Positions 23,662 through 31,735 of a stretch of 36,642 nucleotides of DNA are shown one piece after another. The stretch comes from Acetobacteraceae bacterium. GTDB taxonomy: Bacteria; Pseudomonadota; Alphaproteobacteria; Acetobacterales; Acetobacteraceae. Positions within the stretch are counted from its first letter, which is position 1, and each line of letters opens with the position of its first letter. A model generated the notes under the pieces. That model searched no databases, was not told where the DNA came from, and saw only the letters and a list, made by a program, of their open reading frames with translations. Both the position numbers and the translations under genes were made by a program. The stretch spans positions 1 to 36,642 of the forward strand of contig JANXRN010000056.1 of NCBI GenBank assembly GCA_025352995.1. The letters run 5' to 3'.

Positions 23662-25797
23662 ATGGCCGAACGTTCATTTGCCCGTGAAGTCCAGGACCTC
23701 CGCCTCGGCGCCGGCGACGAATTTCGTGGCGAAGGCATTCTGGCCGTCACCAAGGCGCTGCTGCAATCGGGCGTCGGCTATGTGGCGGGCTATCAGGGTG
23801 CGCCGATTTCACATCTGATGGATGTGCTGTCGGATGCCCAGGACATTCTTGGCGAATTGGGGGTGCATTTTGAAAGCTCCGCCTCCGAAGCCGCCGCCGC
23901 ATCCACCCTCGCCGCATCGGTCAACTACCCGATCCGCGGCGCCGTCACCTGGAAATCCACCGCCGGCACCAATGTCGCATCCGACGCGCTGTCCAACCTG
24001 TCATCATCGGGCGTTACCGGCGGCGCGGTGATTATCATTGGGGAGGATTACGGCGAGGGATCATCTATCATGCAAGAACGCACCCATGCGTTCGCCATGA
24101 AATCGCAAATGTGGCTGCTCGACCCGCGGCCAAATCTGCCGTCGATCGTCAAAGCGGTCGAAGACGCCTTTGAACTCTCCGAAGCGTCCAACACCCCGGT
24201 AATGCTGGAATTGCGCATCCGCGCCTGCCACGTGCATGGCAGTTTCATTGCCAAGGACAATCAGAAGCCGAAATTCACCGTGCGCCAGGCGCTGGAAAAT
24301 CCGGTGCGTGACGTCAATCGCATCGTGCTGCCACCAGCATCGTTCATGCATGAACAGGACAAGATCAACAAACGCTGGCCGGCGGCGGTGAAGTTCATCC
24401 GTGAACGCGGCCTGAATGAAACATTTCCCGGCACCCACACCAACCTTGGCATTATTTTGCAGGGTGGAATGTACAATGGGGTAATCCGCGCCCTACGCGG
24501 TCTCGGGCTGGCCGATGTATGGGGCGAAAGCCAAATTCCGCTGCACGTGCTGAACGTAACCTATCCGCTGGTCGATGAAGACCTTGCTGCCTTCTGCGCC
24601 GGTAAGGACGCAGTGCTGATCGTCGAGGAAGGTGCGCCGGATTATCTTGAACAGGCACTGAACACAATTTTGCGCCGCGCCGACATCCAGACCAAAATCG
24701 CCGGCAAGGATGTGCTGCTGATGGCCGGCGAATATACTGCCGCCGTTCTGGGGCAGGGCGTGCGCAAGTTCATCGAAAAGTACGATGGGCCCCTGCTGCC
24801 GCAACCGTCGCCGACCCGCAATGCGCCGGACCTTGCAGCCCTTGCCGCCACCGTGCCGCCACGGCCGCCGAGCTTTTGCACCGGCTGCCCGGAACGGCCG
24901 ATTTTTTCCGCCATGACCCTGGTGCAGCAAGAACTTGGCCAGCGCCACATCGCCGGCGACATTGGCTGCCATTTATTTGCGTTGAATGAACCGTTCAATA
25001 TCGGGTCGTCCACCATGGGCTACGGCCTCGGCCCGTCCTCGATTTCCGCCATGCAGGAACCCGGTGCGCCGCGCGCCATTGCGGTGATGGGCGATGGCGG
25101 CTTTTGGCATAACGGCTTGCTCAACGGCATCGGCAATGCGGTTTATAACCAGCATGACGGCGTGGTGGTGCTGGTGGATAATTTCTATTCAGCCGCGACC
25201 GGTGGGCAGGATATTCTGTCATCCCGCGCAACGCCTGCCGGCCGATCGACCAATCACCCGATCGAGGACGCGATCAAGGGTGTCGGCGCGCAATGGGTGC
25301 GGCGGGTCGACCGCACCTATGACGTCGGGAAAATGCTGGCAACCTTCCGGGAAGCGCTGACCACACCGGCCAAAGGGCCGAAAATCATCATTGCGTCATC
25401 CGAATGCATGCTGAACCGCCAGCGTCGCGAAAAGCCGCTGGTGGCGGCGTCGATCAAGCGCGGCGAACGCAATGTGCGCCCGCGCTTCGGGGTGGATGAA
25501 GATGTCTGCACCGGCGACCGCGCCTGCATCCGCCTGTCGGGCTGCCCATCCTTGTCCACCAAGCCATCGGGCGATCCGCTGAAACCCGATCCGGTGGTGG
25601 CCATCGACAATAGCTGCGTCGGGTGCGGCAATTGCGGGGAGGTTTCGGAAGCCGCCGTGCTGTGCCCGTCCTTCTACCGCGCCGACATCGTTACCAACCC
25701 ATCGGCCTGGGATCGTTTCATCTCCGGCATCCGCGGCACGGTGATTTCCTGGCTGCAACGCCGGCGTGACGCCAACCGGCTAGCGATCGCGGTATGA
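23662..25797 (+). CDS. IorA-like TPP- and iron-sulfur-dependent 2-oxoacid:acceptor oxidoreductase, alpha subunit
   Basis: 711 residues of the indolepyruvate:ferredoxin oxidoreductase alpha family, which oxidatively decarboxylates aromatic 2-oxoacids to acyl-CoA. The N-terminal pyrimidine-binding domain contains 'GYQGAPISHLMDVL' and 'FESSASEAAAAS'. The central TPP domain has 'FCTGCPERP' and the 'GDGGFWHNG...VDNFY' TPP/Mg motif near residue 478. The C-terminal ferredoxin-like domain (~612-675) has two cysteine clusters: 'CTGDRACIRLSGCPS' and 'CVGCGNCGEVSEAAVLCPS'. ATG 23662 is preceded by AGGA. It heads a ten-gene operon and overlaps its beta subunit by four bases. Automatic annotation will say indolepyruvate; given the isatin-hydrolase-like gene downstream I infer that isatinate (2-aminophenylglyoxylate) is an equally good or better substrate. 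Confidence 0.9.
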   Translation: MAERSFAREVQDLRLGAGDEFRGEGILAVTKALLQSGVGYVAGYQGAPISHLMDVLSDAQDILGELGVHFESSASEAAAASTLAASVNYPIRGAVTWKSTAGTNVASDALSNLSSSGVTGGAVIIIGEDYGEGSSIMQERTHAFAMKSQMWLLDPRPNLPSIVKAVEDAFELSEASNTPVMLELRIRACHVHGSFIAKDNQKPKFTVRQALENPVRDVNRIVLPPASFMHEQDKINKRWPAAVKFIRERGLNETFPGTHTNLGIILQGGMYNGVIRALRGLGLADVWGESQIPLHVLNVTYPLVDEDLAAFCAGKDAVLIVEEGAPDYLEQALNTILRRADIQTKIAGKDVLLMAGEYTAAVLGQGVRKFIEKYDGPLLPQPSPTRNAPDLAALAATVPPRPPSFCTGCPERPIFSAMTLVQQELGQRHIAGDIGCHLFALNEPFNIGSSTMGYGLGPSSISAMQEPGAPRAIAVMGDGGFWHNGLLNGIGNAVYNQHDGVVVLVDNFYSAATGGQDILSSRATPAGRSTNHPIEDAIKGVGAQWVRRVDRTYDVGKMLATFREALTTPAKGPKIIIASSECMLNRQRREKPLVAASIKRGERNVRPRFGVDEDVCTGDRACIRLSGCPSLSTKPSGDPLKPDPVVAIDNSCVGCGNCGEVSEAAVLCPSFYRADIVTNPSAWDRFISGIRGTVISWLQRRRDANRLAIAV

Positions 25798-27275
25798 GCG
25801 CTGATCGCCCGATTGCGATTGCCATCACTGCCATGGGTGGCCAGGGCGGCGGTGTGCTGTCGGACTGGATTGTCGCACTCGCCGAGGAAAATGGCTGGTT
25901 CGCCCAAGGGACTTCCGTTCCGGGTGTCGCCCAGCGCACCGGGGCGACGATTTATTATGTCGAGCTGATCCGCCCGCAGCCGGGCCGCACCCCGGTGCTG
26001 TCGCTAATGCCGGTGCCGGGCGAGGTCGATATCGTGATCGCGGCGGAGCTGATGGAAGCCGGGCGCGCCATTCAGCGCGGGTTGGTCACGCCTGACCGCA
26101 CCGTGCTGGTTGCGTCCACCCATCGGTCGCTCGCCATGGTGGAAAAAATCGCCTCGGGCGATGGCACCGCCGACAGTGGCCCGGTCCTGGCGGCGGCCGG
26201 GAATGAGGCACGGCAATTTTTTGGCGCCGATTGCCAGGCCATTGCCGAGGCGACCGGCAGCGTCATCTCGGCCGCCTTGTTCGGTGCGCTGGCGGCGTCT
26301 GGCGCCCTGCCCTTTCCGCGCACGGCTTTTGAAGCCACCATTCGCGGTGCCGGGGTCGGGGTGAATGCCAGCCTTGCCGCTTTTGCCGGCGGGTTCGCCG
26401 CGGCCAAGGGTGAGACCGTGGCGCCGGTCGCGCCGGCCAAGCCGTTGTCCATTCCGACCGGCGGCGGGGAGGCGGACCGCGCCAGGCTCTGCGCCCTGCT
26501 AATGCGCGCCAAGGCCGAATTTTCCCCCGAGGCGGCGGAGATGCTGACCCATGGCATTTCCCGGCTGGTGGACTATCAGGACGTAGCCTACGCCGAGGAA
26601 TATTTCGCCCTGGTGACGAAAATTGCCGCCAGGGATGCTGGCCTTGCTGTTGAAGCCGCGCGCCATATCGCCACATCCATGGCCTATGACGATGTTATCC
26701 GCGTCGCCGATCTGAAAACCCGCGCCAGCCGTTTCAACCGGGTGCGCGGCGAAATTCGTGCCGAGGCCGCGCAAATCGTCGATACCACCGAATATATGCA
26801 CCCGCGGCTGGAGGAAATTTGCGCCACCATGCCTGCCGGGATGGGCCGCATGTTCGAGGCCAGTGCCGCGCTGGGCTGGGTGCTGCGGACATTGTTCGAC
26901 CATCCGCGCCGGGTGCGCACCACTGCTTTGTCCGGGTTCGTGCCGCTTTATCTGATCGCCGGCCTCAAGCCGTGGCGCCGTCGCCTGCTGCGCCATCAGC
27001 GGGAAGTTGCGCATCGCGATGCCTGGCTTGGTCTGGTCGCGGACGCGCGGGTTGACGTCGCGCTGGAAGTGTTGAAATGCCGGCGTCTGGTCAAGGGCTA
27101 TAGCGATACGCATAGCCGGGGGGCTGGGAAGTTCGACAAGATCATGGCCGCCCTGCCCCTGGTTGCCGCGCGCGACGATGCGGCCGACTGGGTGCGCCGG
27201 CTGCGCGATGCGGCGTTGGCGGACCCCGATGGCAAAAAGCTTGACGGCGCAATCGCTACCATTCGGAGTTTCTGA
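25794..27275 (+). CDS. IorB-like oxidoreductase beta subunit with C-terminal extension
   Basis: 493 residues. The first ~190 form the gamma/beta domain of 2-oxoacid:acceptor oxidoreductases, with 'ITAMGGQGGGVLSDWI' and 'GTSVPGVAQRTGATIYYVEL', which supports CoA-dependent acyl release. The remaining ~300 residues are a largely helical extension of the kind fused to proteobacterial IorB (DUF6537-like as I recall), ending in 'LDGAIATIRSF'. Archaeal IorB is only ~200 residues, so the long form is typical of aerobic proteobacteria. ATGA overlap with the alpha subunit and a one-base overlap (TGATG) with the Rieske oxygenase gene show coupled translation. Confidence 0.88.
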   Translation: MSADRPIAIAITAMGGQGGGVLSDWIVALAEENGWFAQGTSVPGVAQRTGATIYYVELIRPQPGRTPVLSLMPVPGEVDIVIAAELMEAGRAIQRGLVTPDRTVLVASTHRSLAMVEKIASGDGTADSGPVLAAAGNEARQFFGADCQAIAEATGSVISAALFGALAASGALPFPRTAFEATIRGAGVGVNASLAAFAGGFAAAKGETVAPVAPAKPLSIPTGGGEADRARLCALLMRAKAEFSPEAAEMLTHGISRLVDYQDVAYAEEYFALVTKIAARDAGLAVEAARHIATSMAYDDVIRVADLKTRASRFNRVRGEIRAEAAQIVDTTEYMHPRLEEICATMPAGMGRMFEASAALGWVLRTLFDHPRRVRTTALSGFVPLYLIAGLKPWRRRLLRHQREVAHRDAWLGLVADARVDVALEVLKCRRLVKGYSDTHSRGAGKFDKIMAALPLVAARDDAADWVRRLRDAALADPDGKKLDGAIATIRSF

Positions 27276-28555
27276 TGCGCGATTTTGCCGCACTGGTGCG
27301 CAATGGCGAAGTGCATCGCGACGTCTATACTTCGTCTGCCGTGTTCGATCACGAAATGACCCATTTGTTCGCCGCGACATGGGTCTTTGTTGGCCATGCC
27401 AGCCAGATACCAAATATTGGTGATTTCACCACCACCACCCTCGGCGTCGCCCCGGTTATCATGGTGCGCCACACCGACAAGACCATCCACGTTCTGCATA
27501 ATCGTTGCCCACACAAAGGTACCCGCGTTGCCAACGATCCATGCGGCAATACCGGGCGCTTCTTCCGTTGTCCGTATCACGCCTGGAGCTTCCGCACCGA
27601 CGGCAGCGTGGCCGCCATTCCGCTGCCCACCGGCTATGCGGAAACCCAATTCAAGCAATCCGAAGCCGCCGGCGGCATGCGACCGGTTGGCGCAGTGCAC
27701 AGCTATCGCGATTTCGTCTTTGCCCGCCTGAACTCGGCCGGCATCGGTTTCGACGATTATTTCGGCGCGTCGCTGTCGAGCATTGACAACATGGTCGATC
27801 GCTCCCCGGAAGGACGCCTCGAAATCGCCGGCGGGGTACTACGCTACATGCACCAGTGCAACTGGAAAATGCTGGTCGAAAACCTCACCGATACTTGCCA
27901 CCCGATGGTCGCGCATGAAAGCTCCGCCGGCACCGCCATCGCGATGGCCAAAGCCTTGCCCGGCAAGCATCCGGCGGTGGAAATCTACGCGCCTTTCATG
28001 TCGCCCTATGCATTTTACGAAAACATGGGCATCCGCGTCTGGCCTAACGGCCATGGCCATACTGGCGTGCATGGCTCGATCCATTCCGACTATTCCGCCG
28101 TCCCTGGCTACTTCGATCAGATGGTGGCGGCCTACGGCGAAGACCGCGCCCGCGCTATCCTGGATGAAAACCGCCACAACACGGTCTATTTCCCCAACAT
28201 GACAATGAAGGGCCCGATCCAGAGCTTGCGGATTTTCAAACCCATTGCCGCCGACCGCACTTTGGTCGAATCCTGGACGTTCCGCCTGGTCGGCGCGCCG
28301 GACCAGTTGCTCGAACGCACCATCCTCTATTCCCGCCTGATCAACGCCCCGACATCGCCGGTGGGTCATGACGATCAGGAAATGTACGAGCGCGCCCAGG
28401 ACAGTTTGCAATCCGACAGCAACCCATGGGTCAACATGCAGCGCCTGCTTGGCGCCGATGAAACCGAGGAAACCGCTGAGGCTAACGGCACCAGCGAACG
28501 CCAGATGCGCAATCAGTTCCACGCCTGGCAGCGTTTCATGACGGTAGCGCCATGA
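27275..28555 (+). CDS. Rieske non-heme iron aromatic-ring hydroxylating oxygenase, alpha subunit
   Basis: The catalytic subunit of a two-component Rieske oxygenase, 426 residues. The [2Fe-2S] ligands are Cys78/His80 ('NRCPHKG') and Cys99/His102 ('RCPYHAW'). The mononuclear iron site is in 'LTDTCHPMVAH', with bridging Asp206 and ligands His209 and His214. The spacing agrees with naphthalene-type dioxygenases. The substrate pocket cannot be read from sequence. In auxin-degrading iad loci a Rieske alpha/beta pair oxidises indole-3-acetate towards dioxindole-3-acetate, and the downstream genes here fit that product. It overlaps iorB by one base and the beta subunit by four. No ferredoxin or reductase gene is present in the operon. 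Confidence 0.93.
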   Translation: MRDFAALVRNGEVHRDVYTSSAVFDHEMTHLFAATWVFVGHASQIPNIGDFTTTTLGVAPVIMVRHTDKTIHVLHNRCPHKGTRVANDPCGNTGRFFRCPYHAWSFRTDGSVAAIPLPTGYAETQFKQSEAAGGMRPVGAVHSYRDFVFARLNSAGIGFDDYFGASLSSIDNMVDRSPEGRLEIAGGVLRYMHQCNWKMLVENLTDTCHPMVAHESSAGTAIAMAKALPGKHPAVEIYAPFMSPYAFYENMGIRVWPNGHGHTGVHGSIHSDYSAVPGYFDQMVAAYGEDRARAILDENRHNTVYFPNMTMKGPIQSLRIFKPIAADRTLVESWTFRLVGAPDQLLERTILYSRLINAPTSPVGHDDQEMYERAQDSLQSDSNPWVNMQRLLGADETEETAEANGTSERQMRNQFHAWQRFMTVAP

Positions 28556-29016
28556 CTGATGCTGACATCATCGGCTTCATTCGCCACGAAGCCCGCCTGA
28601 TCGATGAACAGCGCTTTGACGAATGGCTCGACCTGTTCACCGACGATGGCCGCTACTGGATGCCGCTTGACCCTGATCAGACTGACTGGAAGCTGCAACA
28701 ATCGCTTTATAACGAAGACGTCTTCCTGCTGCGCCTGCGCTGCGAGCGGCTGAAAAGTGCCAAGACCTACTCGCAGAAGCCCAAAAGCCGCTGCCACCAT
28801 CTGCTGCAAACGCCGGAGATCACCCGCGACGGCGCCAATTTTTCGACCTGGACGGCGTTCCATTACCTCGAAACAAGGCTTGATGAGCAAACGCTTTATG
28901 CCGGCTGGAGCCGCCATTCCCTGGTCGAAATTGACCGAAAGCCCCGTATCCAACTGAAGCGGATCGATCTGGTGAACCAAGACAGCGCCTTCGCCGGCAT
29001 TCAGTTGTTCATGTGA
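28552..29016 (+). CDS. Aromatic-ring hydroxylating dioxygenase beta subunit
   Basis: 154 residues of the NTF2-like small subunit that caps the alpha trimer of Rieske oxygenases and is structural rather than catalytic. 'FIRHEARLIDEQRFDEWLDLFTDDGRYWMPLDPD' is the typical N-terminal region, followed by 'DEDVFLL/RLRCERL'-like and 'TWTAFHYLETRLDEQTLYAGWSRHSLV' segments. It begins with an ATGA overlap with the alpha subunit, and its TGA is shared with the start of the CoA ligase. The tight pairing supports a hexameric alpha3-beta3 enzyme. Confidence 0.92.
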   Translation: MTDADIIGFIRHEARLIDEQRFDEWLDLFTDDGRYWMPLDPDQTDWKLQQSLYNEDVFLLRLRCERLKSAKTYSQKPKSRCHHLLQTPEITRDGANFSTWTAFHYLETRLDEQTLYAGWSRHSLVEIDRKPRIQLKRIDLVNQDSAFAGIQLFM

Positions 29017-30578
29017 TGCGGACCGTTCACGACGCGTTCCGCGCCACCGTCGCCGCCTATCCGGATCGGCCGTTCATGGCGGTGCTGCCGGAGACCGCTG
29101 CGGTCTATAGCATCGCCGCCGGTGAAATAACTTACGCCAAGGCGGCACGCGGGGTCGATACGTTGATCACCCGTTACGCTGGCTACGGGCGCGGCCACCG
29201 GGTCGGACTGCGGCTCGAAAATCGCCCATCAATGCTGCTGCATTTCTTCGCGCTCAACGCGCTCGGCGTGTCGATCGTGCCGATCAATCCCGATTTGCGC
29301 GCCGCCGAACTCGATTATCTCGTGATCCATTCCGACATGGCGCTCGCCGTCGATGCCGCCAAAGGTCGCGCCGCATTGCCACATGTTCCGGTCATTGGCC
29401 CCGATGACGCGCCGCCACCCGCGCCGAAGCCCGCCGGCACCGTCGGCGATGAAGCGGCATTGCTCTATACCTCCGGCACCACCGGCCTGCCCAAAGGCTG
29501 TGTGCTCAGCAACGAGTATTTCCACACCGCCGGGCGTTGGTATGTCGGCATGGGCGGCTATTGCGCGCTGCGTCCCGGTCAGGACCGCATGCTGACGCCG
29601 CTGCCATTGTTCCATATGAACGCGCTGGCGGCATCGACCATGGCGATGCTGACCACCGGCGGCTGCCTGACCGTGCTGGACCGCTTCCATCCCACGACCT
29701 GGTGGCACAGCGTGGCGAAATCGCACGCTACCATCGTGCATTATCTCGGGGTGATGCCGGCGATCCTGATGGCCGGCCCGCCACACGCGGCCGAACGCGC
29801 CCACCAGGTTCGTTTCGGCTTCGGTGCCGGGGTCGACCGACGGCTGCACGCGCTCGCTGAAGAACGTTTCGGTTTCCCCCTGGTCGAAGGTTGGGCGATG
29901 ACCGAAACCGGCTGTTCGGTCGGCATCAACGCCAATCACGAACCGCGCAATATCGGCCAAAGCTGTTTCGGCAAGCCCGGCCCGCATGTCGCCTGGCGGA
30001 TTGTCGCCGATGATGGCAGCGACGCCCCGATTGATGCGCCTGGCGAATTGCTGGTCCGCCACGCGGGCCCTGATCCGCGCGCGGGGTTTTTCACCGAATA
30101 TCTCAAGGACCCGGACGCCACCGAAGCCGCCTGGGAAGATGGCTGGTTCCATACTGGCGATGTGGTGCGCCGCGACGCGGCCGGGCTGTTCTATTTCGTC
30201 GATCGCAAGAAGAACGTCATCCGCCGCAGCGGTGAAAACATCGCCGCGGTAGAAGTCGAGGGCGTGCTGCAACGCCATCCGCTGGTCCGCATCGCCGGCA
30301 TTGCCCCGGTGCCTGATGACATCAGGGGGGAAGAAGTTTTCGCCCTTCTCGTCCCCCACGACCCCATTGCCGACCCGGAAGCGGCCGCGCGGGAAATTAC
30401 TAGCTGGGCACTCACCCAACTCGCGTACTACAAGCCGCCCGGCTATGTCGCGTTTGTCGAAACGATCCCGGTCACCTCGACCAACAAAATCCAACGTGCC
30501 AATTTGCGCCAGATCGCCCAGGATTTGCACGCATCGGGCGCCGCCATCGACACCCGCGCGCTGAAGCGCCGGACATGA
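29016..30578 (+). CDS. AMP-forming CoA ligase (CaiC/aromatic-acid-ligase-like)
   Basis: An adenylate-forming ligase of 520 residues. 'LLYTSGTTGLPKGCVLS' near residue 150 is the P-loop. 'VEGWAMTETGCSVG' is the A5 motif. 'FHTGDVVRRDAAGLFYFVDRKKNVIRRSGENIAAVEVE' contains the hinge. The catalytic lysine is in 'VTSTNKIQRANLR'. It resembles crotonobetaine/carnitine-CoA ligase-type and ATP-dependent acyl-CoA ligases. I prefer ATG 29016, which shares a base with the previous stop; a GTG at 29013 adds one residue. In the proposed route it makes the CoA ester of dioxindole-3-acetate; anthranilate is an alternative substrate. ATGA overlap with the thiolase-like gene follows. Confidence 0.88.
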   Translation: MRTVHDAFRATVAAYPDRPFMAVLPETAAVYSIAAGEITYAKAARGVDTLITRYAGYGRGHRVGLRLENRPSMLLHFFALNALGVSIVPINPDLRAAELDYLVIHSDMALAVDAAKGRAALPHVPVIGPDDAPPPAPKPAGTVGDEAALLYTSGTTGLPKGCVLSNEYFHTAGRWYVGMGGYCALRPGQDRMLTPLPLFHMNALAASTMAMLTTGGCLTVLDRFHPTTWWHSVAKSHATIVHYLGVMPAILMAGPPHAAERAHQVRFGFGAGVDRRLHALAEERFGFPLVEGWAMTETGCSVGINANHEPRNIGQSCFGKPGPHVAWRIVADDGSDAPIDAPGELLVRHAGPDPRAGFFTEYLKDPDATEAAWEDGWFHTGDVVRRDAAGLFYFVDRKKNVIRRSGENIAAVEVEGVLQRHPLVRIAGIAPVPDDIRGEEVFALLVPHDPIADPEAAAREITSWALTQLAYYKPPGYVAFVETIPVTSTNKIQRANLRQIAQDLHASGAAIDTRALKRRT

Positions 30579-31735
30579 GGCGCGGCTATGACGGCATCGT
30601 CGTCGCCGCACCTGTTACCGTGCCGTACGAACGTTATTCCGTTCACGGCGCGCATCATTGGCTGGGCCGCGCGCTGCACGGGCTGTTGCAGGCGGCGCAT
30701 TTGACCTCTCAAGACCTCGATGGATTATGTGTCTCAAGCTTCACCCTGGGCAGCGACACCGCCGTCGGGCTTACCCAGCATTTCGGATTGTCGCCGCGCT
30801 GGCTTGATCATATCCCGATGGGCGGTGCTTGCGGCATCGTCGCCCTGCGCCGCGCGGCCCGCGCGGTCCAAGCAGGCGATGCCGATATCGTTGCCTGCGT
30901 GGCAGGCGATACGAATGCGCCCGACAGTTTCCGCGCCACCGTTGCAGGTTTCAGCCGTTTCACCATCGATGCCGCCTTGCCCTACGGCGCTGGCGGGCCG
31001 AACGCGGCGTTCGCCCTGCTGACCGATGCCTATATGCGCGCCACCGGTGCCAGACGGGAAGATTTCGGCCGCATCGCCGTCAGCCAGCGCGCCAACGCAA
31101 GCGGTTTTCCGCATGCCTTGTTACGCGCCCCGCTCAGCCTCGATCAGTATTTGTCCGCCCGCATGGTGGCCGATCCGCTGGCGCTGTTTGATTGCGTGAT
31201 GCCCTGCGCGGGCGCCGAAGGCGTGCTGGTGATGCAGGAGGCAACCGCCAAAAACCTCGGCCTCGCCTACGTCCATTTGCGCAGTGCTATCGAACGCCAC
31301 AACGCCTTCCCAGATGACCCGATCCAGCTCCGCGGCGGTTGGGCGATGGACCGCGACGATTTATACGCGATGGCCGCGACGTCGCCCGACCAAATCGGCC
31401 TGCTGCAAACCTATGATGACTATCCGGTTATCGTGATGCTGCAACTCGAAGGTCTCGGCTTCTGCGGCCAAGGCGAAGCCCCCGATTTCGTCCGCGCCCA
31501 TGATCTGCGCACCACCGGGGACTTTCCCCATAACAGTTCCGGAGGCCAGCTTTCCGGCGGCCAGGCAGGGGCGGCGGGCGGCTATCTCGGCCTGACCGAC
31601 GCCGTCCGCCAACTGACCGGCGCCGCGCTCGGACCGCAAATTCCCGGTTTGCAACGGGCCCTCGTCAGCGGGTTCGGCATGATCAACTATGATCGTGGTC
31701 TGTGCAGCGGTGCGGTTATTTTGGAGGCCGCATGA
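30575..31735 (+). CDS. Thiolase-like protein lacking the catalytic Cys and His; candidate retro-aldolase (Ltp2-like)
   Basis: 386 residues with the thiolase fold ('HIPMGGACGIVALRRAARAVQAGDADIV', 'GAGGPNAAFALL'). By my hand alignment the nucleophilic cysteine position is Gly84 (a cysteine occurs two residues later, Cys86), and the 'GHP' histidine of thiolases is replaced in 'SSGGQLSGGQAGAAGG' by Gln330. Loss of these residues is typical of the lipid-transfer-protein class, including steroid side-chain aldolase Ltp2, which works with a DUF35 partner. Here the very next gene encodes a DUF35 protein and overlaps by four bases. I infer retro-aldol cleavage of a beta-hydroxyacyl-CoA, for example dioxindole-3-acetyl-CoA to isatin plus acetyl-CoA. 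A ketothiolase role is less likely. Confidence 0.82.
   Translation: MRRGYDGIVVAAPVTVPYERYSVHGAHHWLGRALHGLLQAAHLTSQDLDGLCVSSFTLGSDTAVGLTQHFGLSPRWLDHIPMGGACGIVALRRAARAVQAGDADIVACVAGDTNAPDSFRATVAGFSRFTIDAALPYGAGGPNAAFALLTDAYMRATGARREDFGRIAVSQRANASGFPHALLRAPLSLDQYLSARMVADPLALFDCVMPCAGAEGVLVMQEATAKNLGLAYVHLRSAIERHNAFPDDPIQLRGGWAMDRDDLYAMAATSPDQIGLLQTYDDYPVIVMLQLEGLGFCGQGEAPDFVRAHDLRTTGDFPHNSSGGQLSGGQAGAAGGYLGLTDAVRQLTGAALGPQIPGLQRALVSGFGMINYDRGLCSGAVILEAA

Noticed and set aside
30575-31735. Ordinary acetyl-CoA acetyltransferase of beta-oxidation
   Set aside because: The usual nucleophilic Cys and GHP histidine seem absent, and the overlapping DUF35 gene points to the Ltp2-like group.
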